A DNA stretch of 64,000 bases from Bhargavaea cecembensis DSE10. GTDB lineage: Bacteria > Bacillota > Bacilli > Bacillales_A > Planococcaceae. Positions 50,591-60,153 of the stretch are shown here, piece by piece; position 1 is the stretch's first letter; each line of letters begins with the position of its first letter. The DNA lies in the NCBI RefSeq assembly GCF_000348905.1, contig NZ_AOFT01000015.1:1-64000 (forward strand). Reading direction: 5' to 3'. The notes beneath the pieces were generated by a model. That model did not search any database, had not been told where the DNA came from, and saw only the letters and a program-made list of their open reading frames with translations. Both the position numbers and the translations under genes were made by a program.

Positions 50591-50860
50591 ATGTCACCGG
50601 ATCTGATCGAACGCCTGGCGGCCCGCCTGATGGAGGGCAACGACCAGCTGTCGGCCCACAAGGCGAGGACCTGGATCGAACTCATGGCATCAGACATCGA
50701 ATCCTCCTATGCCAAGGCCGGCTACGGGATGATGGAAGAGGAACAGGTTTCCCAGATGATCCTGCGCTGGATCGATGCCTACGGGAGCCGTCTCGACGAA
50801 TTTGTCGCATCGAACCCGAGGATCAGGGAACTGCTCGGGGAAGACGGGATGCTGCACTAG
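50591..50860 (+). CDS. yfhJ: WVELL-motif protein YfhJ
   Basis: 89 residues from ATG 50591 (AAAGGGAAGTG upstream); a GTG at 50582 overlapping the yfhH stop is the alternative. The family motif appears as TWIELMASDIESSYAKAGY. Small, helical, conserved in Bacillales next to yfhH; function unknown. Third gene of the recX-yfhH-yfhJ operon. Confidence 0.9.
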   Translation: MSPDLIERLAARLMEGNDQLSAHKARTWIELMASDIESSYAKAGYGMMEEEQVSQMILRWIDAYGSRLDEFVASNPRIRELLGEDGMLH

Positions 50861-50874
50861 AATCCGCACGATAA

Positions 50875-50906
50875 AACCGCCAGGCCATCCCGGCCCGGCG
50901 GTTTCC
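50875..50906 (+). terminator. Intrinsic terminator after the recX operon
   Basis: AACCGCC pairs with GGCGGTT, with an inner GGCC-rich loop, then TCCCTT; the T-run is short. Confidence 0.65.
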
Positions 50907-50929
50907 CTTGTAGGTTAGAGAATTCTAAA

Positions 50930-51116
50930 ACTTTACTCTGTGGATCATATTATTCACTTGATGGCCACATCCAGCTCCAGCGCCCAGCAACTGGCAAACT
51001 TCACCCTTCTCCACTGCGATAAGTCAACATCGGCTCGTTCCTCACCGTGTTTCCTTTATCTCATTTCGAAGGGTTCCAGTTTGTACGTTGCTGAACGGGC
51101 GCTTGCGCTTTTGTTT
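50930..51116. repeat. 200-bp intergenic repeat, copy 2
   Basis: Second copy of the element at 23153-23352. The core (50970-51115) differs from copy 1 by only a few scattered bases, and the flank before it (TTCTAAAACTTTACTCTGTGGAT) is more diverged. As with copy 1, it abuts the 3' end of a minus-strand gene (yfhP), has a plus-strand gene with its own terminator on the other side, and can form the same long hairpin. Confidence 0.88.
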
Positions 51117-52103
51117 TCAGCCCTCTTCGTGTGCGAAGCTGAGCTTTTTCCTTAATTTATCCTCGCTGAAGATCCAGCCGGTGAAAGAATTGCGGATCTC
51201 CATCTCCTCATCGATATGGGCGACGGCGACAAACGGATAATATTCCTTGCTGCGGTAGCGGAGGTCGATCAGCCGCACTTCGCAGACCGTCCCGAGGTCG
51301 GTGATCTCCCAGCGGTAGATCGGGGAGAATGCGATGAACGCCCGGAAATTCGGGTCTTCAAAAGCGGTTCTGACAAGTTCGTTGTCAGGGATCGGCCGCC
51401 GCGGGAATCTGTCGAGAATGGTGATGGAGCGGCCATATGCCCGGCCCACATAATGGTGGGTGTCGGAGCATGCCGCGATGCGCCACTGGTAAAACCGCAT
51501 CGTCGGGGCGATGATGATGTCGCCCGCATCAGGTATCGTATTTCGGACGGCGTGGCGGACAGCTGCCTGGACGGAAAACCTGACTACATAGTACAGCGTC
51601 AGCAGCGCGTACAGGATCAGCATCGTCAAAACCGGGTCCGCCCCGAAAAACCAGGCGGCCAGCGCCACGATATGTGCAAAGAAGATGATCGGGTCAAAGG
51701 TGTTGATGACACCGAGTGCCACCCACTGTTGGGAAAACGGCCGGAGAGCCTGCGTCCCGTAAGAGTTGAAAATATCCACAAACACATGGAGAAAGACCGC
51801 AAGCTGTGTCCACAGCCAGAGATGGAGAAAATTCGCTTCCGGCAGGATCAGCGCGAGGGGGAGCGAGATGATGAACGGCCAGGCGAGGACCATCGGAATC
51901 CCGTGGGTGAATCCCCGATGGTTCCGGATATAGACCGCATTGTTCCTGAGCTTCAGGACGGTGTCCACATCCGGTGCCTGGGAGCCGAGCATGAGCCCCG
52001 CATAGACGGCGGTCGCCGTCGGGGCGTGCTCCGCCACAAGAGGGTCGGCCTGTGCAAGACCGCAAAGCGCAAGCCCCATGACAATATGGGTTCCCGTGTC
52101 CAT
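51117..52103 (-). CDS. yfhP: Membrane-bound metal-dependent hydrolase YfhP (YdjM family)
   Basis: 328 residues, the B. subtilis YfhP length; ATG after GAAAGGGGGAAG. The DUF457/YdjM pattern is clear: MDTGTHIVMGLALCGLA at the N-terminus, GSQAPDVDTVL, HRGFTHGIP and HVFVDIFNSYG, whose His/Asp residues form the metal site among four or five helices. A C-terminal soluble domain (about 190-328) follows. In B. subtilis it negatively influences surfactin-related genes; role here unproven. Confidence 0.92.
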   Translation of the reverse strand: MDTGTHIVMGLALCGLAQADPLVAEHAPTATAVYAGLMLGSQAPDVDTVLKLRNNAVYIRNHRGFTHGIPMVLAWPFIISLPLALILPEANFLHLWLWTQLAVFLHVFVDIFNSYGTQALRPFSQQWVALGVINTFDPIIFFAHIVALAAWFFGADPVLTMLILYALLTLYYVVRFSVQAAVRHAVRNTIPDAGDIIIAPTMRFYQWRIAACSDTHHYVGRAYGRSITILDRFPRRPIPDNELVRTAFEDPNFRAFIAFSPIYRWEITDLGTVCEVRLIDLRYRSKEYYPFVAVAHIDEEMEIRNSFTGWIFSEDKLRKKLSFAHEEG

Positions 52104-52216
52104 CTGCGGCTTCCCCCTTTCTGCCTGGGCGCCTTTTCGGCGTCCGGAATCTACACACTAATATACCCGTGAATGTTTGAGCGTAATCGTAGCATACCAC
52201 GATTAGGAGGCAATAC

Positions 52217-53269
52217 GTGAAAACGTCAGATTGGAAACAAGAATTCCGGGAAGCGCTGACGGGCTGGTACCGCGAGGAAAAGCGGGACCTGCCGTGGCGG
52301 CACACCCGGAACCCGTATCATATCTGGATTTCGGAAGTGATGCTGCAGCAGACCCGTGTCGACACGGTCATTCCTTATTATGCCCGGTTCACCGAGCGCT
52401 TTTCAGATATGAAAGAACTTGCTTATGCACCGGAAGAGGAACTGATGAAAATGTGGGAAGGGCTCGGCTATTACTCGAGGGCCCGCAATCTGCAGTCATC
52501 CGTCAGGGAGGCCTATGAGACATACGGCGAGGTGCCGGCCGACCCGGAAAAGTTCGGTAAGCTGAAAGGAGTCGGACCCTATACAGAAGGGGCAGTCATG
52601 AGCATCGCCTATGGCATTCCGGCACCGGCGGTCGACGGAAACGTCATGCGTGTTTTGTCGCGCATCCTGCTGATCGAAGAAGACATCGCCAAGCCGAAGA
52701 CCCGCCGCCTGTTCGAGGAAGCTGTCATGGAGCTGATCGACAGGGAAGATCCGTCCTCGTTCAACCAGGGAATGATGGAACTCGGCGCCGTCATCTGCAC
52801 ACCGAGGCGGCCCAAGTGCCTGCTCTGCCCGGTAAGGGATTTTTGCGGCGCTTACCACGAAGGAAGGGAAGAAGAGCTTCCCGTCAAATCAAAAAAGAAA
52901 AAACAGCAGTCTTTCCCTCAGACTGTTATAGCCCTCCGGGACCCGGAAGGCCGCTGGCTGATGGAGCAGCGGCCAGAGGAAGGGCTTCTCGCCGGCATGT
53001 GGCAGTTTCCGACGGCGGAAACCGCCGACCCGGAAGAAGCTGTCCGCATCATTTCCGGGCGCCATCGCCTGACAGTCGGCCCGATTGAGGAAGCGGTCCG
53101 ATTCCGGCACGTGTTCACCCACCGGATCTGGGAAGTCACGGCATACGCCGCATCCGTGCCGGACCGGGGAACACCTGCGGACCGGAGCGGCTGGTTCCGG
53201 CCGGAAGAATTCGACATGCTTACTTTACCCAATCCGACGAAAAAGGTCCGGGCCGCGCTCGGGTTGTGA
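52217..53269 (+). CDS. mutY: Adenine DNA glycosylase MutY
   Basis: 350 residues; GTG 6 bp after TAGGAGG, next to a 7-bp inverted repeat (TAATCGT / ACGATTA, 52184-52205) whose 3' arm runs into the RBS. It removes A opposite 8-oxoG. Catalytic Glu in SEVMLQQTRVDTV, helix-hairpin-helix LKGVGPYTEGAVMS with the catalytic Asp in PAVDGNVMR, 4Fe-4S cluster CTPRRPKCLLCPVRDFC (C-x6-C-x2-C-x5-C), and a C-terminal NUDIX-like 8-oxoG domain. No terminator follows; array C starts one base after the stop. Confidence 0.96.
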   Translation: MKTSDWKQEFREALTGWYREEKRDLPWRHTRNPYHIWISEVMLQQTRVDTVIPYYARFTERFSDMKELAYAPEEELMKMWEGLGYYSRARNLQSSVREAYETYGEVPADPEKFGKLKGVGPYTEGAVMSIAYGIPAPAVDGNVMRVLSRILLIEEDIAKPKTRRLFEEAVMELIDREDPSSFNQGMMELGAVICTPRRPKCLLCPVRDFCGAYHEGREEELPVKSKKKKQQSFPQTVIALRDPEGRWLMEQRPEEGLLAGMWQFPTAETADPEEAVRIISGRHRLTVGPIEEAVRFRHVFTHRIWEVTAYAASVPDRGTPADRSGWFRPEEFDMLTLPNPTKKVRAALGL

Positions 53270-53270
53270 T

Positions 53271-53354
53271 GTGTACATTCATCGGGAGATGGTGTACTTT
53301 CGTGAATCGTTGGTGTACTTTCCGGCAGTGATTGTGTGTTGCACGTTGGCCGGA
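53271..53354. repeat. Phased intergenic array C (4 units, 21-bp period)
   Basis: Units start at 53271, 53292, 53313 and 53334: GTGTACATTC, GTGTACTTTC, GTGTACTTTC and a decayed GTGTGTTGCA, each followed by 11 unrelated bases. It begins one base after the mutY stop, where no intrinsic terminator exists. Confidence 0.85.
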
Positions 53355-53430
53355 TGATGGGTGCGTTTCCCGGAAGAAGGCCGCGAAGCAGCCGGAGGAT
53401 CACCCCTTAAAAAATGAAAAATAATCCAAT

Positions 53431-53461
53431 TGAATATTTCACTTGCCTGCGAGCCATCTTA
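53431..53461 (+). promoter_or_regulatory. Sigma-G-like forespore promoter of sspE
   Basis: TGAATA (53431-53436), 18-bp spacer, CATCTTA (53455-53461), against the B. subtilis sigma-G consensus TGAATA-N17/18-CATACTA; it lies 24 bp before the SASP start. Confidence 0.7.
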
Positions 53462-53484
53462 ATGAGCACGGAGGTGAGAAATCC

Positions 53485-53739
53485 ATGACGAAGAACAACG
53501 ACAGGCAGCGTAACCAGCAGGATGAGCGCAACCAACGCAACAACCAGCGCAACAACCAGCAGCAGCCTCAGCGCGAAGAATTCGGCACTGAAACGGACAT
53601 CCAGCAAGTCCGTAAACAGATCCGCAACGAAGAGTTCGGCTCTGAAACGGACGTGCAGCAGGTCCGTCGCCAAAACCAGCAGTCTGAAGCCAAAAAGCAA
53701 CAGAACTCTGGTCGCGCGAACAACCGTTTCAACAAATAA
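53485..53739 (+). CDS. sspE: Gamma-type small acid-soluble spore protein
   Basis: 84 residues; ATG after CGGAGGTGAG. Extremely rich in Gln, Asn and Arg. Two family repeats, [14 protein letters not shown] and [14 protein letters not shown], contain the E-F-x-[ST]-E-T germination-protease cleavage sites. It does not bind DNA; it is an amino-acid reserve released at germination. It lies in the mutY-sspE-ntdP order of B. subtilis. An upstream ATG-like extension from 53443 has no RBS. Confidence 0.96.
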   Translation: MTKNNDRQRNQQDERNQRNNQRNNQQQPQREEFGTETDIQQVRKQIRNEEFGSETDVQQVRRQNQQSEAKKQQNSGRANNRFNK

Positions 53740-53760
53740 CGGAATGGATGGAAACCACCG

Positions 53761-53793
53761 GCCGGCGGGGCAAAAGCCCTGCCGGCTCTTTTT
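53761..53793 (+). terminator. Intrinsic terminator after sspE
   Basis: GCCGGCGGGGC pairs with GCCCTGCCGGC around AAAA, then TCTTTTT. Confidence 0.85.
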
Positions 53794-53875
53794 GATTTCG
53801 CTTTCAGGGGTTCATTGCTATAATGGAAAGATACAAAATCATTCCGAACAGCCGTCAGACAAAGGTGGGTTGATT

Positions 53876-54421
53876 ATGGCAAACCCGAAAGAAGGGGAAA
53901 CAGTCCAGATTCACAGCTACAAGCATGATGGGAAAATCCATCGGGTCTGGCAGGAAACGACGGTGCTGAAAGGAACTCGCAATGTAGTGATCGGAGCAAA
54001 CGAGCGCACGCTGGTCATTGAATCCGACGGCCGCACATGGCTGACAAGGGAACCCTCAATCGTCTATTTCCACGCGCAGCACTGGTTCAATATCATCTGC
54101 ATGCTGAGGGACGACGGCGTCTATTACTACTGCAACATGAGCTCTCCATTCGTCTTCGACAACAACACGGTCAAGTACATCGACTATGATCTGGATGTGA
54201 AGGTATTCCCGGACATGTCGTACAACATTCTGGATGAGGATGAGTATGAAGACCACAAGGCGGAGATGAGGTATCCCGACGTCATCGACAAAATCCTGAA
54301 GCGCAACGTCGATAAACTGATCGGATGGATCAAGCAGCGGCGCGGCCCATTCGCACCGGACTTCATTGACGTCTGGACATCCCGTTACGAATTCCAGAAA
54401 CAGTTCCAGACACGGAAATGA
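53876..54421 (+). CDS. ntdP: Nucleoside tri-/diphosphatase NtdP (DUF402, YgaC)
   Basis: 181 residues; ATG 53876 after AAAGGTGGG. A DUF402 beta-barrel with [18 protein letters not shown] at the start (typical YgaC N-terminus), [19 protein letters not shown], and the metal-binding [15 protein letters not shown] / [10 protein letters not shown] acidic cluster. Homologues hydrolyse nucleoside tri- and diphosphates with Mg2+ or Mn2+. Confidence 0.93.
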   Translation: MANPKEGETVQIHSYKHDGKIHRVWQETTVLKGTRNVVIGANERTLVIESDGRTWLTREPSIVYFHAQHWFNIICMLRDDGVYYYCNMSSPFVFDNNTVKYIDYDLDVKVFPDMSYNILDEDEYEDHKAEMRYPDVIDKILKRNVDKLIGWIKQRRGPFAPDFIDVWTSRYEFQKQFQTRK

Positions 54422-54489
54422 CAGCCTGCCCCATATCCGGGCGGGCTGTTCCGTTGTCTTTATTGAAAGGATGATGCAGCATCGGCAGC

Positions 54490-56238
54490 ATGAAACGGTA
54501 CATGGCGTTCGTCAAACCGTACACCTGGATGATTATCCTCACGCTACTCATCGGGATTCTGAAGTTTGCAATCCCGCTTTTCATCCCTTATCTCATCAAG
54601 ATCGTCATTGATAACATCATCATCGTGGACACGCTGAGCGCGGCGGAAAAGCGGGAACAGCTTATCTGGTGGCTGGGCGGCACGATGCTGCTGTTCTTCC
54701 TCGTCCGTCCGCCGGTCGAGTATTTCCGGCAGTATTACGCCCAGTACACGTCGAACAAGATTCTCTTCGATATCCGCAGCCAGATCTACGAACATCTTCA
54801 GAAACTGAGCCTCAGGTATTATTCCAATACAAGGGCGGGCGAGGTCATCTCCCGGGTCATCAATGATGTCGAGCAGACAAAAAACTTTGTCATGATCGGC
54901 CTTATGAACGTCTGGCTCGATCTGGCCACGATCCTGATCGCGGTCGGAATCATGCTGACGATGGACGTGAAGCTGACTCTCGTGACGCTGCTTGCCTTCC
55001 CGTTCTACGCGTGGAGCGTCAAGCATTTCTTCGGCCGGCTGCGCGAACTGACCCGTGCACGTTCCCAGGCGCTGGCAAACGTCCAGAGCTACCTGCATGA
55101 GCGGGTGTCCGGAATGAGCGTCATCAAGAGCTTTGCGCTCGAAAAGCGGGAAAAGGGGCTGTTCGATGAAACGAACGGAGAATTCCTCGATGCCGCGATC
55201 GACCATACAAAGTGGAATGCAAAGGCATTCGCCGTCGTCAACACGATTACCGATGTCGCGCCGCTTCTGGTCATCGCCTATGCGGGCTGGCATGTGATCG
55301 GCGGCGACCTGTCGATCGGGACGATGGTCGCGTTTATCGCCTACATCGACCGCCTGTATAATCCGCTCCGACGGCTTGTCAACTCGTCCACGACGCTCAC
55401 CCAGTCGATTGCCTCGATGGATCGCGTGTTCGAGCTGATGGATGAAGGATATGACATTACCGACAGACCGGGCGCATCCGTCATGCCGGAAGCCAAGGGC
55501 AAAGTGGAGTTCGACCATGTCCGCTTCCGGTATGAGGAGGAAGCGGGAGATGTGCTGAGGGGCATCAACCTCACTGTCCGCCCGGGAGAAACGATTGCGT
55601 TCGTCGGCATGAGCGGGGGAGGTAAGTCGACGATCATCAGCCTGATCCCGCGGTTCTATGATGTGACCGGCGGGGCGGTCCGGATCGACGGCTATGATAT
55701 CCGCGATGTGACGGTCCGTTCCCTCCGGAAGAATATCGGCATCGTCCTGCAGGACAACCTGCTGTTCAGCGCGTCGGTCAAATCGAATATCCTGATGGGC
55801 AAGCCCGATGCCACTGAAGAAGAAGTGATTGCGGCCGCGAAAGCCGCGAACGCGCACGCCTTCATCATGGGCCTCCCGGAAGGTTACGACACGGAAGTCG
55901 GTGAGCGCGGCGTCAAGCTTTCCGGCGGGCAAAAGCAGCGGATCGCGATCGCCCGCGTATTCCTCAAGAATCCGCCGATCCTGATTCTGGACGAAGCGAC
56001 TTCGGCGCTTGACTTGGAAAGCGAAGCACTGATCCAGGACTCGCTGGAACGGCTCGCCCATGACCGGACCACCATCATCGTGGCCCACCGCCTCTCCACG
56101 ATCACCCATGCAGACAACATCTTTGTCATCGACCACGGTGAACTCAAGGAAAGCGGCACCCATGCCGAACTGCTGAAGCGGGGCGGCATCTACCACGACC
56201 TGTTCCAGGTCCAGGAACTCGGCACACCGGAAAAGTAA
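54490..56238 (+). CDS. ygaD: ABC-type exporter, fused permease-ATPase (YgaD)
   Basis: 582 residues as a type-IV ABC half-transporter: six helices (about 10-300), then an ATPase with Walker A GMSGGGKST, signature LSGGQKQR, Walker B ILILDEATSALD and the H-loop AHRLST. It would work as a homodimer exporting a lipid or drug; substrate unknown. The start is uncertain: the GAAAGGATG RBS is 17-19 bp from this ATG but ideally placed for an ATC three codons earlier, in a context (x-GS-x-KRY) that, from memory, matches the N-terminus of YgaD homologues. Confidence 0.93.
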   Translation: MKRYMAFVKPYTWMIILTLLIGILKFAIPLFIPYLIKIVIDNIIIVDTLSAAEKREQLIWWLGGTMLLFFLVRPPVEYFRQYYAQYTSNKILFDIRSQIYEHLQKLSLRYYSNTRAGEVISRVINDVEQTKNFVMIGLMNVWLDLATILIAVGIMLTMDVKLTLVTLLAFPFYAWSVKHFFGRLRELTRARSQALANVQSYLHERVSGMSVIKSFALEKREKGLFDETNGEFLDAAIDHTKWNAKAFAVVNTITDVAPLLVIAYAGWHVIGGDLSIGTMVAFIAYIDRLYNPLRRLVNSSTTLTQSIASMDRVFELMDEGYDITDRPGASVMPEAKGKVEFDHVRFRYEEEAGDVLRGINLTVRPGETIAFVGMSGGGKSTIISLIPRFYDVTGGAVRIDGYDIRDVTVRSLRKNIGIVLQDNLLFSASVKSNILMGKPDATEEEVIAAAKAANAHAFIMGLPEGYDTEVGERGVKLSGGQKQRIAIARVFLKNPPILILDEATSALDLESEALIQDSLERLAHDRTTIIVAHRLSTITHADNIFVIDHGELKESGTHAELLKRGGIYHDLFQVQELGTPEK

Positions 56239-56256
56239 ACTGCCAAAATAAAATCT

Positions 56257-56288
56257 ATCCCGTTTCTCATACGAGAAGCGGGATTTTT
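56257..56288 (+). terminator. Intrinsic terminator after ygaD
   Basis: ATCCCG...TTCTC pairs with GAGAA...CGGGAT around ATAC, then TTTTG. Confidence 0.8.
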
Positions 56289-56340
56289 GCCATTTCGGGA
56301 CTTTTTCACCATGTAAGAGGTATGACTTCCAAAGAAAGTC

Positions 56341-56368
56341 TTGAATCTCTGGTAAGGATTTGTATAAT
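56341..56368 (+). promoter_or_regulatory. Sigma-A promoter of the peptide ABC operon
   Basis: TTGAAT (56341-56346), 16-bp spacer, perfect TATAAT (56363-56368), 87 bp before the first gene. Confidence 0.7.
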
Positions 56369-56454
56369 AAGAGAACGCAGAATCGTCAGAAAAATGAAAG
56401 CGCATGCACTTTATGAGCAGGGAAAACCTGCATAGAGACAAAGGGGGAGACGGC

Positions 56455-57471
56455 ATGGACAGCCGACAGAAAGTGCTCGAGGTGAGCGGGCTGCGTACGT
56501 CATTCTTCACGGACGGGGGCGTCGTGCCGGCGGTGGACGGAGTGGATTTTGATCTGTACCGCGGCGAGGTGCTCGGAATCGTGGGGGAATCCGGCTGCGG
56601 AAAGAGTGTCACATCGCTTTCCGTCATGGGGCTTGTCCCCAATCCGCCCGGCAAAGTGACCGGAGGGGAGATTCTGTACGGGGGAACGGATCTTCTGAAA
56701 CTCAATGAGCGGAAAATGCGCAAAGTCCGGGGGAATGAAATCGCGATGATTTTTCAGGAGCCGATGACGTCGCTGAACCCGCTGTTCACGATCGGGGATC
56801 AGATGATCGAGCCGCTCCGCATCCATCGAAAAATCAGCAAGAAGGCAGCCCGGGGCAAGGCGGTCGACATGCTCCGGCTCGTCGGCCTTCCTCGGGCCGG
56901 GGAAATCATGGACGAATATCCGCATCAGCTGTCGGGCGGAATGCGGCAGCGGGTCATGATCGCGATGGCGCTGATCTGTGAGCCGAAAGTGCTGATCGCC
57001 GATGAGCCGACGACTGCACTGGACGTGACGATCCAGGCGCAGATCCTCAAGCTCATGAAAGACCTGAACGAACGGCTGGATACGGCGGTTCTTCTTATTA
57101 CGCATGACCTCGGAGTCGTCGCGGAAACATGCAGCAGGGTCATCGTCATGTATGCCGGCAAGGTGGTCGAAGAAGGTCCGGTCGGGGAAATTTTCAGGAA
57201 TCCCCAGCACCCGTACACCGAGGGGCTGCTGAAATCAGTGCCGGACATGCGGTTCAAGCAGGAGCGGCTCGACCCGATCCCGGGCAATGTCCCGCGGCCC
57301 GGGTCGATCAAAACGGGTTGCCGTTTCGCGGCGCGCTGCCCGTATGCGTTCGGGCGGTGCACAGAGGAAGATCCCGACCTTTACGATACGGGAGACGGCC
57401 ACCGTGCCCGCTGCTTCCTGAGAGAAAGAAAGGAGGCGGCCGCATATGAAGGAGCCCTTGCTGAAGGTTGA
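56455..57471 (+). CDS. Oligo/dipeptide ABC transporter ATPase (OppD/DppD-like)
   Basis: 338 residues from the ATG at 56455 (AAGGGGGAGA before it). Walker A GESGCGKS, signature LSGGMRQR, Walker [13 protein letters not shown], and the C-terminal oligopeptide_HTH Cys region ([20 protein letters not shown]), which in some DppD proteins binds an Fe-S cluster. First gene of a five-gene import operon; its 3' end overlaps the next ATPase by 26 bp. Dipeptide, oligopeptide, nickel or glutathione importers are all possible. Confidence 0.93.
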   Translation: MDSRQKVLEVSGLRTSFFTDGGVVPAVDGVDFDLYRGEVLGIVGESGCGKSVTSLSVMGLVPNPPGKVTGGEILYGGTDLLKLNERKMRKVRGNEIAMIFQEPMTSLNPLFTIGDQMIEPLRIHRKISKKAARGKAVDMLRLVGLPRAGEIMDEYPHQLSGGMRQRVMIAMALICEPKVLIADEPTTALDVTIQAQILKLMKDLNERLDTAVLLITHDLGVVAETCSRVIVMYAGKVVEEGPVGEIFRNPQHPYTEGLLKSVPDMRFKQERLDPIPGNVPRPGSIKTGCRFAARCPYAFGRCTEEDPDLYDTGDGHRARCFLRERKEAAAYEGALAEG

Positions 57472-58465
57472 AGGGCTGAAAAAGCACTTCCCCGTCAAAA
57501 AAGGCGCGCTCGGCCGTGTGAAAGGGCATGTCAAGGCGGTCGACGGCGTCAGCTTCGATGTGATGACGGGCGAGACACTCGGCATCGTCGGCGAGTCCGG
57601 CTGCGGAAAGTCGACGACGGGCCGGCTTCTGATGCGGCTTCTGGAGCCGACCGAAGGAAAAGTCATCTTCGACGGCAGGGAGCTGACCGCCCTTGGCGGC
57701 GATGAGATGAGGAAGATGCGCAGGGATATCCAGATGGTCTTCCAGGATCCTTACGCATCACTGAACCCCCGGCATACGATCGGAAAAATTCTCGAGGAGC
57801 CGCTGCTCGTTCATGGGGTGAAGGATCCGAAAGAACGGAAACGGAAGGTGCGGGAGTTTCTCGAGATTGTCGGGCTGAGCGGCTATCATGCCACCCGGTA
57901 CCCGCACCAGTTCAGCGGGGGCCAGCGCCAGCGGATCGGCATCGCGAGGGCGCTCATGACGAACCCGAAGCTGATCATTGCGGATGAGCCGGTATCGGCG
58001 CTCGACGTTTCGATCCAGTCCCAGGTGCTGAACCTGATGCAGGATCTGCAGCGGGAGTTCGGGCTGACGTATATCTTCATTTCGCATGACCTCAGTGTCG
58101 TCCGGCACATCAGCGACCGGGTGGCGGTCATGTATCTGGGCCGCATCGTCGAGATTGCGGAAAGCGACCGGCTCTACGGGATGCCGCTCCATCCATATAC
58201 ACAGGCACTGCTTTCCGCGGTGCCCGTGCCGGATCCGGGCTTCGTCAGGGAGCAGATCGTCCTTGAGGGCGATATTCCGAGCCCGGCCGACCCGCCTCCG
58301 GGCTGCCCGTTCCATTCGCGCTGCCCGTTCAGGATGGATGTCTGCAAGTCAAACGTTCCGTCGCTGGCGGAACAGGAAACCGGTCATTCTGTCGCGTGTC
58401 ATCTCTATACGGAGGAAGCACGCGGCGATGATAATAAAACACTAGTGACGGAGGGGTCATTGTGA
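57446..58465 (+). CDS. Oligo/dipeptide ABC transporter ATPase (OppF/DppF-like)
   Basis: 339 residues; ATG 9 bp after AAAGGAGG and inside the end of the previous gene. Walker [10 protein letters not shown], signature FSGGQRQR, Walker [13 protein letters not shown], and the same C-terminal Cys pattern ([16 protein letters not shown]). It pairs with the upstream ATPase as the heterodimeric motor. The stop overlaps the GTG of the binding-protein gene. Confidence 0.93.
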   Translation: MKEPLLKVEGLKKHFPVKKGALGRVKGHVKAVDGVSFDVMTGETLGIVGESGCGKSTTGRLLMRLLEPTEGKVIFDGRELTALGGDEMRKMRRDIQMVFQDPYASLNPRHTIGKILEEPLLVHGVKDPKERKRKVREFLEIVGLSGYHATRYPHQFSGGQRQRIGIARALMTNPKLIIADEPVSALDVSIQSQVLNLMQDLQREFGLTYIFISHDLSVVRHISDRVAVMYLGRIVEIAESDRLYGMPLHPYTQALLSAVPVPDPGFVREQIVLEGDIPSPADPPPGCPFHSRCPFRMDVCKSNVPSLAEQETGHSVACHLYTEEARGDDNKTLVTEGSL

Positions 58466-60078
58466 AAAAGGGGAAATTCTGGACGCTTGCCGTCCTGCTG
58501 ATCGTCTCCATGGTCCTCGCGGCCTGCCAATCAGGCAACGGCGAGGAAGCCGGGACGGAAGGGGAAAGTGCAGGCGAGAGCAGTGGGGGAAGCAAGACAC
58601 TCGTCTTCGGACGCGGCGGTGACTCCGTCTCGCTCGATCCGTCCCGTGTGACGGACGGCGAATCGATGAAAGTCGCAGCCAACATCTTTGAGACACTGAT
58701 CAATTTCGGCGAGCAGGACACGACGCTCCAGCCGGGCCTTGCTAAAGAATGGGAGGCGTCGGAGGATGGCCTGACCTATACACTCCAGCTTGAGGAAGGC
58801 GTCAAATTCCACGACGGCACCGACTTCAATGCGGAAGCGGTCGTGAAGAACTTCGAACGCTGGGCGAACGGGGATGCCGACACCTTCCCTTACTACCAGT
58901 CGATGTTCGGCGGCTTCAAGGGGGATGAGGGCCATGTCATCGAAGCGGTGACTGCAGAGGGAGACCATACGGTCGTCTTCACGCTGAAGCGCCCGCAGGC
59001 TCCGTTCCTGAAAAACCTCGCGATGACGATGTTCGGCATCGGCAGCCCGGAGGCATTCGAGGCGGACGCTGAAGGATTCGGTGAAAATCCGGTCGGCACC
59101 GGACCGTTCAAGTTTGTCGAGTGGAAACGCAATGATTCGATCACGATCGAGAAAAACGAAGAATACTGGAAGGAAGGCCTTCCGAAACTGGACCGTGTCG
59201 TCTTCCGTTCCATTCCGGACAACGGTGCACGGCTGAACGCACTTATCACGGGTGACATCGACCTTGCTGACGGCATCAATCCATCCGACCAGGCGACCAT
59301 CAGCGATGATGACAACCTGCAGCTGTTCGAGCGCCCGTCGCTCAACATCGGATACCTCGGCATGACGGTGACGCGCGAGCCGTTCGGCGACAAGCTTGTC
59401 CGCCAGGCATTCAACCATGCGATCGACAGGCAGGCGATCATCGATGCATTCTTCGAGGGAGCGGCAGAGCCTGCGAAAAACCCGATCCCGCCGTCGATCC
59501 CTGCGTATAACGACAGCATCGAGGGCTACGAGTATGACCCTGAGAAAGCAAAAGAACTTCTTGCGGAGGCAGGCTACCCGGATGGCTTCGAGATGGAGCT
59601 GTGGGCAATGCCGGTACCTCGTCCGTACATGCCGGACGGCGCGAAAGTGGCGGAAGTCATCCAGAAGAACCTTGCCGACATCGGCGTGACAGCGGAAATC
59701 GTCTCCTATGAGTGGGCCACGTACCTTGAAAAGGCGAGCAAAGGGGAAGCGGACGCATTCCTTCTCGGCTGGACAGGGGACAACGGCGATGCGGATAACT
59801 TCATCTACGCCCTTCTTGACGGGGACAACATCGGCAGCAACAACTATACGTACTACGACAATGCCGAGCTTCACGACATCCTGATCGAGGCGCAGACCGA
59901 AGTGGACGAGGACACGCGGAACGAGCTGTATGCCAAGGCGCAGGAAATCATCCATGAGGACGCGCCGTGGGTGCCGCTCGCGCACTCGACACCGCTCCTC
60001 GCAGGTTCGGCGGACATCACCGGCTTCAAGGCGCATCCGACGGGTTCGGACATCTTGAGCAACGTCGACTTCAACTGA
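58462..60078 (+). CDS. Peptide-binding lipoprotein (SBP_bac_5, DppA/DppE/OppA-like)
   Basis: 538 residues; GTG after GGAGGGG, overlapping the previous stop. Lipoprotein signal peptide with lipobox LAAC (Cys about 21), a Ser/Gly/Glu linker, then a type-5 solute-binding fold: [28 protein letters not shown] and [15 protein letters not shown], motifs of dipeptide-binding proteins. It captures ligand outside the membrane and delivers it to the two permeases downstream. Confidence 0.94.
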   Translation: MKKGKFWTLAVLLIVSMVLAACQSGNGEEAGTEGESAGESSGGSKTLVFGRGGDSVSLDPSRVTDGESMKVAANIFETLINFGEQDTTLQPGLAKEWEASEDGLTYTLQLEEGVKFHDGTDFNAEAVVKNFERWANGDADTFPYYQSMFGGFKGDEGHVIEAVTAEGDHTVVFTLKRPQAPFLKNLAMTMFGIGSPEAFEADAEGFGENPVGTGPFKFVEWKRNDSITIEKNEEYWKEGLPKLDRVVFRSIPDNGARLNALITGDIDLADGINPSDQATISDDDNLQLFERPSLNIGYLGMTVTREPFGDKLVRQAFNHAIDRQAIIDAFFEGAAEPAKNPIPPSIPAYNDSIEGYEYDPEKAKELLAEAGYPDGFEMELWAMPVPRPYMPDGAKVAEVIQKNLADIGVTAEIVSYEWATYLEKASKGEADAFLLGWTGDNGDADNFIYALLDGDNIGSNNYTYYDNAELHDILIEAQTEVDEDTRNELYAKAQEIIHEDAPWVPLAHSTPLLAGSADITGFKAHPTGSDILSNVDFN

Positions 60079-60153
60079 TGGCAGGATGGGGAAGGGCGTA
60101 ACCGCCTCTTCCCCTTTCCCATTCATAGAATCTGAACTCAGGGAGTGGTAACC

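Noticed and set aside
52184-52205. RNA switch at the mutY RBS (TAATCGT / ACGATTA)
   Set aside because: A single 7-bp stem could hide the RBS but there is no further structure or known family; noted only with the mutY entry.
54544-56196. 550-codon minus-strand frame opposite ygaD
   Set aside because: His/Asp/Arg-rich shadow translation of an ABC transporter gene; no RBS or promoter.
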